Shown here in pieces: positions 23,617 through 36,439 of a stretch of 64,000 nt of DNA. Position 1 is the stretch's first letter, and the number at the start of each line of letters is the position of its first letter. The position numbers and the translations under genes are program-made. The notes under the pieces were generated by a model. The model did no database searches. It was given only the letters and a program-made list of their open reading frames with translations, and had not been told where the DNA came from. Source of the stretch: Tenrec ecaudatus (Eukaryota > Chordata > Mammalia > Afrosoricida > Tenrecidae). The DNA is taken from positions 41,944,001-42,008,000 of the forward strand of contig NC_134539.1 of assembly GCF_050624435.1 (NCBI RefSeq). Reading direction: 5' to 3'.

Positions 23617-24590
23617 ATGTTGTTGATATTAGGTCCCCTCAAGTCAGTTCTGATTCATAACAACCTGAAATAAATAAAACTCTCCCCAACCTTATGCCAT
23701 CTTCACAATTGTTGTGTCTGAACACGTTTGTAGTTGAACTACTGAGTCAATCCATCTTGTTGAACAGGCCTCTAGTTTGCCAAGTAAGATGTCCTTTTCC
23801 AGGGACTGGTCCCACCTGAGAGCAGAGTATAACTGTTTCTGCCTCTAAGGGGTTTTCTGGTTGTACTTCTTCTAAAATATCTTCTAAAATAAATTTGTTT
23901 GTTTGTTTAACAGTCCATAGTAAATTCCACATTCTTTTCCATTCAAATGCATTCAATGTTTCCCAATCTTCTTTATTCCTTGTCTAGCTTTCACATCCAT
24001 AAGAAGCCATGAAACGGATCAAGACTTTGTCAGGCACATCTTACTCCTCAGAATGACATCTCTGCTCTGACACTTGAAAGAGGACAATCTCTCTTTGCAG
24101 TGGGCTTGCCCGGTATAATACAGCATTTGATTTCTTGACTGCTTCTTCCAGGAGTGTTGATTGTGTGGCCAAGCAAAATGGAAATCTTGACGGTTTCCAT
24201 CTTTTCTTCCTTTATCAGGATGTTTTTTATTGGTCTTGCTTTGAGGAGTTCAGATGTAATACACACACCTACTGGTTAATAAGGGGTGTTTTTAATTGTC
24301 TCTTCTTATTTTAAATCATGCCTTTATCAGCAAACAAACATCCGGAATACCTTGCTCCATTCATGTCATTAAAGTCGATTCTACTTTGAGGTAGCAGCTC
24401 TTCCCTAGTTGTTTTTGAGCGCCTTCTAACTTGAGGGGCTCATTTTTGTGCACTATGACATACAATGTTCCGCTGCTATTAATAGTTTTTAGTGGTTCAG
24501 CTCTCAGATGTGATCCACCTATTTCTTCTTTCTTGTCTGTCTTTACCTGAAACCTCCGCTCCAAACTATCCACTATGGTGACGGGGTTAC
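23617..24590 (-). mobile_element. RTE (BovB-like) LINE of block B, internally deleted
   Basis: 3' portion at 23617-24290 (TATTAGGTCCCCTCAAGTCAG start), then directly the 5' leader type at 24310-24590 (compare 9000-9250). The ORF middle is missing. Same insertion as the RTEs at 17595 and 38005. Confidence 0.7.
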
Positions 24591-24839
24591 ATTTGGAATA
24601 TTAGAAGCATACTTCAGCATCTCAACACACATGTCACCATAATACAACAACTAATCTGTGAGGGGTTGAAAACTATCAATTAAAATTCAAAATATGAAGA
24701 CACCTTTGTTTCTGATCATAATGATGTCATTTTATTCTTAGAAATTCTTCCTACTTACAAACAGAAAATGATGAACATAGCAAAATACGCATAGCAGTTC
24801 TGACTAGTGACCTCAGGACCTCAGTAAGAAGATGATATT

Positions 24840-25450
24840 TATTTTCTCAGGTTTTATTTTTTTGCTTCCCATGCGTCCAAGACTGGGCATGGCACAACTT
24901 TGCAGTCTGGCAATGCCAATAGGAACAAATAACATAGGACCCAGGGGAAACCTCTAGCCAAAATACCAGGAAAAAGATTTCCTAGCAAAATAGAAAATAT
25001 TTTAAACAATTCCCACCCTACTCTAGTCAAACAACAGGGGCGGGGGGAAGTTACCCCCTCTTCACTGCAATTGTCAGAGACTGAGCCGGGAGCTGAACTC
25101 CCTGCCCAGTGGGATCAGACATTGTGAGCCCCCTATGAGGGTGGTGCAGAGCAGAAAACCAGCCTTTTGCTTCTACCAGGAAGCAGTGAGGCAGAAAAAG
25201 GCAGTGCTAGTTGATCTACTTCCCTCTTTGTCAAAGAGTACCTACTACTTAAGGCAATGAGGTCCACTGACACTTTTCCAAGAAGAGCCAGTTGGCCCTC
25301 TTCCCTCTACTCCTGTCAGCGTGAGCTGACTTTCCAGCACCATCAAGCAACAATCAGGTGAAACAGAGCTTTGTGAGATAGAACTAGTTCCTTAAAATGA
25401 TCCCAAATATAGATGACTACTTTTCCAGTAGAGAAAAAGACTGATTACTT
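24840..25450. other. Unclassified moderately GC-rich stretch
   Basis: No open frame. A G-rich/C-rich patch near 25035-25060. It could be an old L1 5'UTR or LTR remnant; I cannot decide. Confidence 0.3.
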
Positions 25451-27117
25451 ATTAACAGCCAAGAGCCATTCTAGAAACGTTTATTCCTATATTATTTATT
25501 TACTTTTTCTTAGAAGTTTGTGATATTTTTCATCATTCTTATTTTAGGGAACAAAGATTAAATTTGGATATTTAATAAATTACCTATGGTCATTTGACTT
25601 GTATAGAAAACACAAATTTTAATTCTTCACTCCAGAATTCATGTATAATTCTTTTCCCCCAATTATATGTGTACCATAGTCCTTTACAAATATACAAAAA
25701 TATTAGGCAGCTATTTTAAAGACATTTGCTCTAAATTTTTTTCTTAATCATATCAACCACAAATAATACTAAATTCTCATATCTGTTCAAAAGATCTCCA
25801 AATCTATGTTTGTATTTTTAATCTCACTTGAAATGTTAGTAATATGTATCTTCACCTGAATGTCTAATCATCAATGGTCAATCAGTTTAGATCTCTGCCT
25901 ATCTCCCTATGAATCCCCTTATCTGAACAATGGTTAAATGAGAGGATTTTTCTTCTAACCAATAGTATCATCTCAGATGGCTTCCAGTCCATATTTGAGA
26001 AATTCCCTAATCTAATCCTACGCCCAGGTATGTCTGATGTGTGTATTTTTTCCTTCCCATTGCCTTATGTGATGGCATCACTGCCTCTGCTGGGCATTGT
26101 TGCCACGTCCCCTAACTCTCCTCGCAATTGCCAACCTATCTTCTATACTATGAAAGGCTAAGTCAGTCTTTCAATTAATACAATATCAGTCTGATTGTGC
26201 CACAAGAATATGCAAAAATCTTCACTGCTTTTCCTTATGATAAAGAATAAGGCCCAAGCTGGGCCTCTACTGCAACCCTCTGAGCATCTGAGGAAGTGAG
26301 GCCTTCCCCTTTCCATCACTTAAGTGAATTCCAGTCAATATTCCTGAACATTCCTCTCCTCCTTTTCCTTGCTGTGAATTTGCTAACAAAAGTATTCCAC
26401 TCACAAAACTAAAGCAAAAAGGTGTGCTACTCATTCCATAGCCTAGTATAATATTATTAATCCTTTAAAGCTCTATTTAAAAAATCCTTGTCTTTCAAAC
26501 GTTGCTAATTCACTTAATAAAAATTCACACTATTCTCTCTTTATCTCTCCAATGTCTCTGTCTCTATATCTCTTTCCCTACTGAGAAAAATACTCTAGCT
26601 TCTAGGGTCACATTACAACATTAATGTGCTTTTGGATAGTTTGGCATTAGCAGCCACCAGGTAGGCCACCAGGTAGGAAAGTTTCAATGAAATATTGTTT
26701 TAATGATGTGTGGATGTTTTTCCAGCAAAAGTTTTCCCAAACAGCACTTACGCCTTTGGTGTGATTTGCTCACCTGTCCCAAAATGTTAAGACCAATACA
26801 ACTTCAGTCTCTCCCTCAAGAAGGCTCCATTAGCTTCGTCCAAAGTCATTACCCCAATTTTGTTAACTGATGAGACAAGTGTGAAAAAAAGGAGATAAGA
26901 TGTACATATTGACTTCACGATTACTCATCTGTTTCAGAGTCTCTACAAATTCCCTGAAAGCTGCTGAGTGTACATTTGGCAATTACTTGTATGCTGTGTT
27001 TCATATGCTTAAGATATATTTCAGTAGTTTTACACCAATGTATGAGGTGTTGATTATTGTAATTTCTATTTAAAAAGAATGATACTTTTTTCTTGCTAGT
27101 GCTAATGGATTAATTTA

Positions 27118-27443
27118 TACCCTTATTTTTAAACTACTTTTATTGCAGGCTCTTATATTCATCACAATCCATACAGTCATCCAGTGTCTGAAGCACCTTT
27201 GCACATATGCCGTCATCATCATTTTCAAAGCATTCTCTTCCCACTTGAGCCCCTGATATCAGCTCATTTCTTCCCCCTCCCCGCTCTCCCCTCCCGCAAT
27301 CATGAGCCCTTGATAAGTTATACATTATTATTTCCATATCTTACATCATCCTGCATCACCCCTTACCCACTTTTCTGTTACTCATCCCCCTGGGAGACGG
27401 CCATTGGTTGATCCTTGTATCAATTACCTCTTTCTCCCCCCCA
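27118..27443 (-). mobile_element. L1 3'-end fragment specific to block B
   Basis: Minus-sense tail (CCCCCTCCCC tract near 27275-27295). It separates sequence that is continuous in block C near 43130-43160, so it is a post-duplication insertion. Confidence 0.7.
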
Positions 27444-28804
27444 CCCTCCCCCAAGAAAGCAGTGGCCAGGAAAAGAACAATAGAAAGGGCACTGGTAGTC
27501 CCATACCGTGTAGCTTCTTTGTATTTAAATATAATGGCAGCACCCTGTTTCAACAACATACTATTAAATGCAGGCTTTTTAATCTCCTGATTGACACCCC
27601 GCCATTGTGTAGACTATATATCCATATATAAATATTCACATCACACACATTGATCTGCAGGAGCAAATACAGCAAGTCTCTGATTCATGAATATCGAACT
27701 TACAGAGAACCCATACTCCTTCCATATTAAGTAGTGCCTTCATTTTGAAGTAATTAGCCAATCCATCTCCTAATAAATTCTTCATTATAACCAACTTCAC
27801 TTGCTTCACATACAACTTTCAAATCATTTAACATGTTGCAAATCTTTTCTTGCACTAAAGTAAGGTTAAAAAAAATAACTTAAATAGGAAGAAATCTCAT
27901 TCCTAACTTGGAAATTGCCTGTAAATGCGTACATGTAAAATACAGGCAAGTATTTATAGAATATGTGATTGTTTTCATTAAATTGAACTCTGTTATAAAT
28001 ATGTATGAAAGCATTGCAAATTAAGGTTGAAATCAAGAAATAATGCCAGATTAAACAGATGTAGATGAGCAAATATTTGTGATTCAAAGTTTATTGTAAT
28101 TGTTCCCCAAATCCCAAAGCAATTTAAAATTATAGTGAGAGACCTGTGAAATGGAGAAATTTCTTGGTGCATGAGGGGACAGCATTTCACAAACTCAATT
28201 AAGATGGAAGTTGGAGGAAAATATCAAAGTGGTACCAAAATTTGAAAGTGAAATAAAATTCTGCTTCCAATGTAATTTTGAGAACCCAGGGCAAGTGTTC
28301 CCCAAGCAAAATTCATATAAAATATAAGTTTTGTAATTCATAAGATATTTACCAAAAGAAAGATGAATGCGTACTTCAAAGTGAGAGCCTGTTCATCAAA
28401 TAATAATTACTAAAGCTAGAATCAATGCCAGAATTATATAAAGTCCCAGGTATTATGAATTGAATAATAGATTTAAATGCAGCATCATTTAATTTCCTTG
28501 ATAATTTGCTAACTTTATCTCCATTCATTTTGAGATGTTATGTATGTGCAAGATCTTTTTTTTTGGTCTTAAGAATAAATCTAGATGACTCAGAACACAT
28601 ATGGAAAAAATAGAAATGAATGTTCCATAAACTTAAATAGATATATTAATTTCAAATTATTTAAACAAAAATGTTGAATGAACATCTATATAGTTGTATT
28701 CTAGTTATAGTAAAACTTATGCTCTGAATCATAGCTTACAAATGGAAGTCACGTTTCACTGGAAAATATAAGACAGCTTCAAAATGCTCATTGAAAAAAT
28801 AAAA

Positions 28805-30020
28805 TCATGGGGAGGACATAGAATGCCTAGTGGGGTTTGATCAAGTGCAATGTTGCCGAATGAAGGTCAAACATGGTAGTGGAAAAAGAGGAAAGTGAAC
28901 GGAAATAGAGGAAAGAACTAAGAGGCATGAGACATTTGTAGAGGTCTAAATACAAGCACAAACATGTAAATATATTTTATATAACTACAGGGTTATAGGA
29001 CGATGTAAGCATATTTACATGTAAAGTATTAAAGTAAGCAGATGGACATCAGGCTTCTACTCAATTACTCACTAAAGGCAAGAGCACTGTATTTAATGTC
29101 CTGGCATTCTGTGATGCTCACCCTCCTGACACAATCGCTGAAGACAAAATGGGTGCATAAGCAAATATGGTGAAGAAAGCTGATGGTGCCCGGCTATTAA
29201 AAGATCAAGCATCTGGGACTTAAAGCCTTGAAGTTAAATAAGCAGCCATCTGGCTGAGAAGCAACAAAGCCCATATGGAAGAAGCCCACCAGCCTGTGTG
29301 ATCATGAGGTATTGACAGGATCAGGTATCAGGCATCAGAAAACTCCAAACAAACAATTATATGGATATGAAAGAGGGGGTTCAGAATAGAGACCCAATGT
29401 ACATATTTAGACATCTGTAGACAAATCCCAAGTGTAGACAGCTGGATATCTCCTCACAGAAGGGTCACAGTAAGGGACGATCCAGGTAGGGTACAGTATG
29501 GCACTGAAGAAACATACAACCTTCCTCTGGTTCTTTAATGTTTCCTCCCCCCACTATCATAACCCCAGTTCTACCTTACATATTTGACTAGGCGAGAGCA
29601 TGTACACTGGTACAGAAAAGAGCTCTTGACACATGGACTTCAGGACAGATAAACTCCTCAGGAACAACAATAAAATAGGGAGGGGGAAGTAAGGGAAGAA
29701 AGGGGGAATCAATCACAATGATCAACATATAACTGCCCCCATCCCTGCCCCCCCCAGAAACAAACAATAGAAACATGGGTGAAGGAATTAATCAGATGGT
29801 GTAAGATATGGAATTAATAATAATTTATAATTTTTCAAGGGTTCATGAGGATGGGAGGATGGGAGAAAGAGGGAAAAAAATGATACCAAGTGCCCAAGTA
29901 GAAAGAAAATATTTTGTAAAGGATGATGGCAACATATGTACTAATGTGCTTGACACAATGCATGTATGGATTATTATAAGATCTGTAAGAACCCCCAATA
30001 AAATGATTTATAAATAAAGA
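28805..30020 (+). mobile_element. L1 3'UTR, older subfamily, about 1.2 kb
   Basis: Plus-sense copy of the same L1 3'UTR as at 54 kb: GCTCACCCTCCTGACACAATCG, AGAAAGCTGATGGTGCCCGG and TCCTCCCCCCACTATCATAA blocks in order. It ends CCCCCAATAAAATGATTTATAAATAAAG. More diverged, and with only one poly(A) module. Confidence 0.75.
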
Positions 30021-30967
30021 AAGAAAAAAGAAAATTAAAAAGCACTGCAAATTTTCCACATTTTGAACCCTGTAAGTATTTAACAACTAGAAAATAGATC
30101 AATTCACTAAAAATATAAAAGCATTAGTCAACAAAGTAAGTAAAAGTTCATGTAAACTATAAAATATATGCTTTAAAATACAAATGAACATATAAAAACT
30201 TTATGAATTATGTAGGAGTAATAAAATATGTATTTAGAGTTTGAAATGCAATATAAATTATTATAAATTCCCTTCCTAAAAATAAAAAATTTAATGATAA
30301 AATAGTGCTTCAGATTCAAATAAACCCTAAAATAAGTGAACCAATTACAAAGTCAAGCAATTACAAAAGTCTAATGCAGGCATACTTCATTTTTTGCACA
30401 TTTTAATATATTTCCCCGCAGATAGCCCTAGATTGATAAAGTCTTTTCATGCCAGTTTTCAAAGAGTATGTGTTCATTTCATGTTCATGTGAAAATTTTG
30501 ATAATTCTCACAACATTCCAAACTTTTTCATAATGCTACTGTTCACTTAATAATGTACTAGTATGAACATAATTGTGAGGTTCCTTTGACTTGATTTATG
30601 GAAACAGAACTTATAATGTTGATGTGGTCTGTGTACCCAAACCTAGCGATGGTGAGGAGGGTGCAGGCAGCGTCACTGTGAGTGGAAACCAAAGCGGAAG
30701 CATCCACCAATCCACTAACCCGCATGTAATCCAGATGACAAACACGTCTTCTAGAAATACTTTTATATAATTTTTCATTTGTGTAGGCTGAGATACAACA
30801 GGGTTTATTTATCATATTTTGAATTTTGAGAATTTTCCCCTAGTATCCTACGTTGACAGTATATAAAAGCACTCACTAAGTACCAGGCAATGATTATGCA
30901 CAAGAATACACCATATGATCAAGTAATTTTCAGGAAGGACAAATGCTAGAATGACAGTTTTATTAAC
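30021..30967. other. AT-rich sequence without recognised features
   Basis: Nothing gene-like. 30558-30815 holds an open frame of 85 codons on the minus strand without recognisable similarity or coding context. Confidence 0.4.
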
Positions 30968-32028
30968 TGAGGTAGCTAGTCTATTGTGCCAACCTGCCAA
31001 TAAACACATGTGGGGTTAATTGAAGGGCGGAGAGATAAATGGTTCGGTGAGCCTCGCCTTCCTAGTTCTCGGTATCTTGCTTTGTGATGGCTGGACCAGG
31101 GTGTAGCTGCCTTAGCAAGTTCTCTGCTTTAGCTTGCAAGGCTCACTTCCTGCAAGACATCCCTGAGGAAAAGCTGCATGGAGCTACCGTGATGCAGCCT
31201 TGGGTTCTGGAGCACCCCTGTGGAGACCCCTGTCAGCGCTGAGATTTTTACATATTTACCGACTCCTACAGTCAGCACTATTGTGTCTGTTTTGTAAGAT
31301 GTAGGAGGACTTTGTGGATTGGTGTTGGACATATGGGTTAACGGATTAATGTTGGACTTGTAGGCTTGGGCAGCACTGGGTTGGAATGCTTTCTAGATGC
31401 GCACTTAACCTTTATATAAAACTCTTTCTTATACATGAGTTTCTGTGGATTTGTTTCTCTAAAGTTCCCAGACTAACACATTATGGTAGCTTGGGAGTAA
31501 GGTACTGGAGAAACAAATCATAAGATGGAGAGTAGATGTTTGTTTGACCTCTCCCTCATGGTAGTTTTTCATTGTCTATCCAGAGGTCAGATAAAGGCAC
31601 ACTTTACTCAGTTGTTTTGTGGGGAAAAAATGGGAAGTAGGAAAATAGAAAGTTTATAAGCCCACTTGCTTTGAGCCATTAAAATTTGATCTTTAGATGG
31701 GTTTAGGCCACGCCTGCAAAGAAAGCTTTGAAAATATATGCCCCACCCAGTGCTTTGGAGTATTCAGGAACCAGTAGTCTGCCAGAAGCTGGAAAAAGTT
31801 GAAGAAAACTCCTCTCTGGAACTGAATGTTAAAGGGAGCCTGTGAGCAGGCTGAAATGCTTGTTAGGTGATCTCCTGGATCTACTTGTTGAGTGGAAGTG
31901 GGAGAAATGCAGCAATAAAGAGACGGGTTGAGTTTGGCCATTGACACCTGTGGACTTGGTTTACAGGAAAGAGAAAAGACGAGAGCAGGTTGACTGGTCT
32001 AAGGTTCATGACCTACTAGATATACTTG
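30968..32028 (+). mobile_element. LTR plus partial interior of the TGAGTTAG LTR element
   Basis: LTR at 30968-31480 followed immediately by interior at 31481-32028, which is the reverse complement of about 4885-5425 in the complete copy. The element is cut at 32028, where a MITE-like element begins. Fossil. It shows that the 1-kb interior belongs to this family and was not a chance neighbour. Confidence 0.75.
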
Positions 32029-32490
32029 AATACAAGCCGAACCGAGTATATGCCGAGGAACCTAATTATTACCTGGGAAACCGGAAAAACTGATTGACTC
32101 GAGTATAAGCCGAGGGTGGGAAATGCAGGATGTGAATTAACACAGAGACAAGAGGGGAGAGGCGGAGCGCAGCCACAGACACATCCTTACCAGTTCAGTT
32201 GTGGCGTAAGTGAATCACTACGGGTGCTTTTGGGAATTGGAGCCTGGAGCCGTCTGTCATAGGACGGCTCTGATTGGTTAGATGTGAGTAAACAAACATT
32301 CAAAGCCCTGCAGTGTCAGTGGGGCTTTGAATGAACAGCGGAGAAACGGCAATCACCCGCGAGACAGCAGACAGATGTTACACCTCGCTGGGGTACCACT
32401 AACCTGTGTATAAGCCAAACCCTAGGTTTTTCAGCACATTTTTTGTGCTGAAAAACTCCGCTTATACACAAGTATATATGGTAATTTTTG
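32029..32490. mobile_element. MITE-like DNA transposon with terminal and internal inverted repeats
   Basis: About 460 bp bounded by AGATATACTTGAATACAAGCC (left) and, reversed on the right, ATATACTTGTGTATAAGC, that is imperfect terminal inverted repeats. AGTATAAGCCGAG-type words recur inside. Near the right end is a perfect 13-bp hairpin (32426-32438 with 32444-32456, five-T loop). There is no open frame, so it is non-autonomous. The family (Tc1/mariner, hAT or piggyBac type) is not settled. Confidence 0.6.
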
Positions 32491-33836
32491 TATAGGATTC
32501 TGCTTCTAATAGACACTCCTAAAAAATAGTTGCTTTACTATGTTTTTTTCTGTACCAAATTTCATTACAAATTGTTGTAACTCTTTTAAAGCCTGTATTA
32601 AAAGTTTATTGGCAGTGTTAAAGTAGATTGACACATGAATGTATATCTGTAGTCCACTTTCAAACAATATCCAACAGAAGTAAATCCTATGTCACACAAA
32701 TATCTCTAACCCTTAATGTATGTTTACAAAATTGAACACAGTATGACTTAGAGGAAAACCATACTTTCCATAAATGATAGAAATATAAGCCTTTTTGTAC
32801 CCTATGTTATCTGTTCACTGTAAATTGGATTTCCAAGAGAGAGCAGCATAATTTTAGGCAAATGACTACCACATGGCATGTTGTATGCCACATAAACATT
32901 GCCATTGTTTGAAAGTGCTAAGTATCAACTCATCCAATTGACTCAAAATTGATTTATTTCTTTAGGGATATATTTTGTAGCTGTGTTTTAAAACACAAAA
33001 ACAAAAGAGGCATGTGGATGCAGAGCCATTTTTAAAAGACATTGTGTAATTCAAATACTATAAACAAGAAATCCGTTGCTAATAATTACTCTTTAAATTT
33101 TTTATTCAAATTGATTCATGATATTTGGTGCAGGATGAGGCTTTTGAGAGGATGCAATATTTTAAGAAAATGGCCATTATACAAATTAACAAGTGGAAGA
33201 GGAGTGATTTTTATATGGACACCAGTACAAAATAGAACCTTCTTTGTGCGATATGATTTCTTGGATATTTAAAGTCTAAAGAACATTGGCAATAATCACC
33301 CAGAAGTCTTCCAGTCCAGTTTCACTGGAATGTTCTGTTTCCCATTGTCTTCTGTCTAATAACTCTCTGCTTTCTCTGGTGCTAGAAAAATGTAGTTGAC
33401 GAGGCCTTGCTCACTCTGCATGTTCGGTAGACAGCAGCACCAGCAGGACCTAGGACAATTAGTAAATGCAAATCTTAGCCACCGGGTCCTATGCACTGAA
33501 TCAGATTATGTGATTTTTAAATATCCTTAGGTGTTTCATTTGCATAAAAAGTTTGAGAAGTACTCTGCAAAATGAATAATTTGTTCCCTGAGTTGCACAT
33601 TGGGATTACCTGGAAAGCATTTTTTTTTTTTTAAAAAGGCTGTCTGATTCTCACTCCTTGCTCAACTTTGTGATGTTTGGACGGCTGTGAAGGTAGTGAA
33701 AAAAACCAGGACACATAAAATTTGAAAAAATATATATTTAAATAGTAGCTAACTTACTCAAAATTCCTGGAAATAAATTTAAATCTCTCTAACTTCTTTT
33801 TCTCACAATAGTATAGTGGTGATAAAGTGTAATGTT

Positions 33837-33979
33837 GTGCATGGGTTTGGATTTGTGACTGGTCTGATCCATGGGCCTCTCACAGTGTCCCATGCGAAAA
33901 CAAACCGTCACCCCGAACCATTGCCTGGCTTTACCCCGTGGGCTTCAGGCACTGAAGTGGGTTGCACAGTGAAAAAAAT
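33837..33979 (+). pseudogene. Retroposed H/ACA-box snoRNA-like sequence
   Basis: A 143-bp insert between perfect 10-bp repeats GTGTAATGTT (33827-33836, 33980-33989), ending in an A7 run. Two hairpins: the first closes with GCATGGG (33839-33845) against CCCATGC (33889-33895), with inner stem TGTGA (33854-33858) against TCACA (33880-33884); the second has TGCCTG (33922-33927) against CAGGCA (33946-33951). The hinge after hairpin 1 is AAAACA (33897-33902), which fits box H (ANANNA). ACA at 33966-33968 is followed by exactly three bases (GTG) before the A run, as box ACA requires. Block A lacks it at the matching place (about 15100). H/ACA RNAs guide pseudouridylation. I do not recognise which snoRNA this is. 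The pairing is intact, so it is a fairly recent copy. Confidence 0.75.
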
Positions 33980-34018
33980 GTGTAATGTTTAGGAACATTT
34001 CTATATTATAAAACAAAT

Positions 34019-34115
34019 GATAACTATATAGTAACCTATATAAATATAGGTTAAATATATATATAAATATATAACCTATATATAACCAAATGATAAAATA
34101 TAGTAACCTATACAA
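34019..34115. repeat. AT-rich imperfect tandem/palindromic repeat
   Basis: TATAGTAACCTATA and TATATATAACC words recur in both orientations. Low-complexity DNA. Confidence 0.7.
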
Positions 34116-35261
34116 ATTTTACTGCTAATAATTGATATAGCATAAAGTCAAATAAAGAAATATTTGTTGAAATAAATAACAAATTCTTCATATTGATTTT
34201 CAAAGTTAGGCAAATCGCTCTTCCACGCCTCAGAATTTGTGTGTCACAAATCCACGAAATGAAATATAGATATCTGCATTTTAAAGAAGCTAGGCATGTA
34301 ATGATTATGTATCTGCAATCCAATGCCTTATGATCTGCGTAACTTAAAGGAAGAATCTCAGAAGCCAACTTCATAGTTACCCGAGTATTTTAGGTACTGA
34401 CACACTTGTCCCGCCTGCCATATGATAGGCCACCTTTCCCATGCGGAGACATTAAACTCACATGTGGTTTACTTTTCTGGATAATGGAAAGGACAACTTG
34501 GATACTTGAGATTTAATTATTCCGCAGGGACTTTGTAAGAACAGCAAAGCGGAACAAATCTTTTCTGCGAAGTGTTTGTTGGTGGACCTGGTCTTACTCC
34601 TAGGGAGCCTTACATTGGTCGTTTCAGTGCTCCTGGATTACCACCTCCACACATCCATGTGTATTTCTTTCTTGGCAATCTTTCCTTCCTAGACATTTGG
34701 TACACGCCCTCTTTTTTTCCCATAATGCTGATACATGTCGTATCAGAAAAATAACCATTTCCTCACTACAATGTCTTTCTATTACAGTAAGGAGACCATG
34801 GAGTGGGTGCTCCTATCAGTGATGGCACTTGACCGCTATGTGTGGCCACCCGCCACCCTCTCAGACACCCCATCCTCATGAACAAGGCGCTGTGTATTCA
34901 TGGCTGCTGCCTCCTGGAAATTAGGCATTCTCAACTCATTGGCAGAAGCTGTTCTTGCAATCCAGTTGCCCTTCTGAGGGAAAAATGCTGGTAATCATTT
35001 TGAATGAAATATTGGCCACTGTACAGCTGCCTTGAGCAGCTATTTCCATGAATGAGATTGCTATCATGCTGGGCAATGTATTATTTGTGTTTTCTCCATT
35101 ATTGCTGATTTGTTTACCCGATATTTCCTCCTCTCTTCTGTGCTGAGGACGAATTCAGCTGCAGGAATGAAAAAGGATTTTCCTACCTGCTCGGCCCACA
35201 TGACAAAGGTGACTTTATGGGAAATTTCTCTTCATATAAATGAACCCCCAAATCCAAAGAC

Positions 35262-35532
35262 TTTTTAAAAAGTCAAACTCTCCACTAGTGCACCCCCGCC
35301 TTAATTTTCTTCCTTCTTTCTTTTGGGGTATGAGACACAGAGCTTTAAAATAGACATAGAAAGTCGAAGAAAAACATCACAAAAACAAAATTGGTGACAG
35401 ATGGGATCATCATTGGTACAGGTGGGATGTGTGGTGTGGACCAGAGAAGTGACTGGTACAAGTACATTATGCTAGACAGAGGAGCAGAAAATAATGATCC
35501 AGGGATTTAAAGACATTTAAAGTAATGACTTT
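35262..35532. other. Unidentified insert in the OR pseudogene
   Basis: About 270 bp between AAAGAC at 35256 and the AAAGACATTAC repeat at 35533. It has no recognisable OR or L1 sequence; it may be a small retrocopy of an unknown transcript. Confidence 0.35.
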
Positions 35533-35548
35533 AAAGACATTACTTTTT

Positions 35549-36423
35549 TTAAAAAGATCATTTTATTGGGGGCCCTTACAACTCTTATAAACAATCCATA
35601 CATCCATTATGTCAAGCATATTTATTCATATGTTGTCACCATCATTTTCAAACATTTACTTTCTACTTGAGTCCTTGGTATAAGTTCCTCGTTTTTCCTT
35701 CCTTCCCCACCTTCCCACCCTCATGAACCCTTGATAAATTATAAATTATTGTTGTTTTCATCTCTTACACTAACTGCTGACTCCTTTCACCCATGTTTCT
35801 ATTGTTTGTGCTCCTGGGGTGGGGTGGGTGGGTGATGTGCCAATCTTTGCAGTTGGTTCCCCCTTTCTCTCCTCTTCTCACCACTGTTACCCTACCCTCC
35901 TGGTATCATTACTCCCGTTTCTGTTCCTCAGGGTTTTATCTGACTTGGATTCCAGGTGTTGTGAGCTGTTATCTGTAGCTTTGTATATGCTCTGTTCTAC
36001 CAGAACTGAAAGGCAGGACTAGGGTCATGATGGTGGAGGGTAAGAAAGCCTCAAAGAACCAGAGGAATAATGTATGTTTCATCAGTGCTATACTGCACCC
36101 TGGTTGACTCAGTCCGTCCTTGTGACACTTCTGTGAGACACTTGTGCTATTGTCCGCAGATGAGTTTTGGGTCTCTGCTCCGACCCACCTAGTTCTCATC
36201 AATATGTTTTGTTGTTGTTTTGAATATTCTTGATGCCTGTTAGCCAATCCCGTCAATATCTCATGATCACACAGACTGGTGTGCCTCTTCCATGTGGGCT
36301 TGTTGCTTCTCTGTTAGATGGTCACTTGTTTAACATCAAGCCTTTAAGACCCCAGACACTATTTCTTTTGATAGCTGGAAATCATCAGCTTTCTTCACCA
36401 TATTTGATTATGCACCCATCTTG
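35549..36423 (-). mobile_element. L1 3'UTR insertion in the OR pseudogene
   Basis: Minus-sense 875-bp 5'-truncated L1 tail (GATCATTTTATTGGGGGCCC at its 3' end, ending inside the GAAAGCTGATGATTTCC block). Perfect 16-bp flanking repeats AAAGACATTACTTTTT (35533-35548, 36424-36439). Confidence 0.85.
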
Positions 36424-36439
36424 AAAGACATTACTTTTT

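Larger units (their letters stand above)
22083..27965 (+). repeat. Duplication block B of the OR13 cluster
   Basis: OR 3' fragment, shared flank, RTE (23617-24590), then 25450-27965 that matches 39900-43690 of block C (for example CCCTTATCTGAACAATGGTTAAAT at 25917 and 40551, and the ACATGTAAAATACAG motif at 27930 and 43654). Similarity ends about 170 bp before the place where block C has the OR13F1-like stop codon, so B lacks that gene. Confidence 0.75.

Noticed and set aside
32029-32490. SPIN-type hAT element (known from tenrec)
   Set aside because: The ends do not match the CAGTGGTTCTCAACC-type SPIN termini as I remember them.
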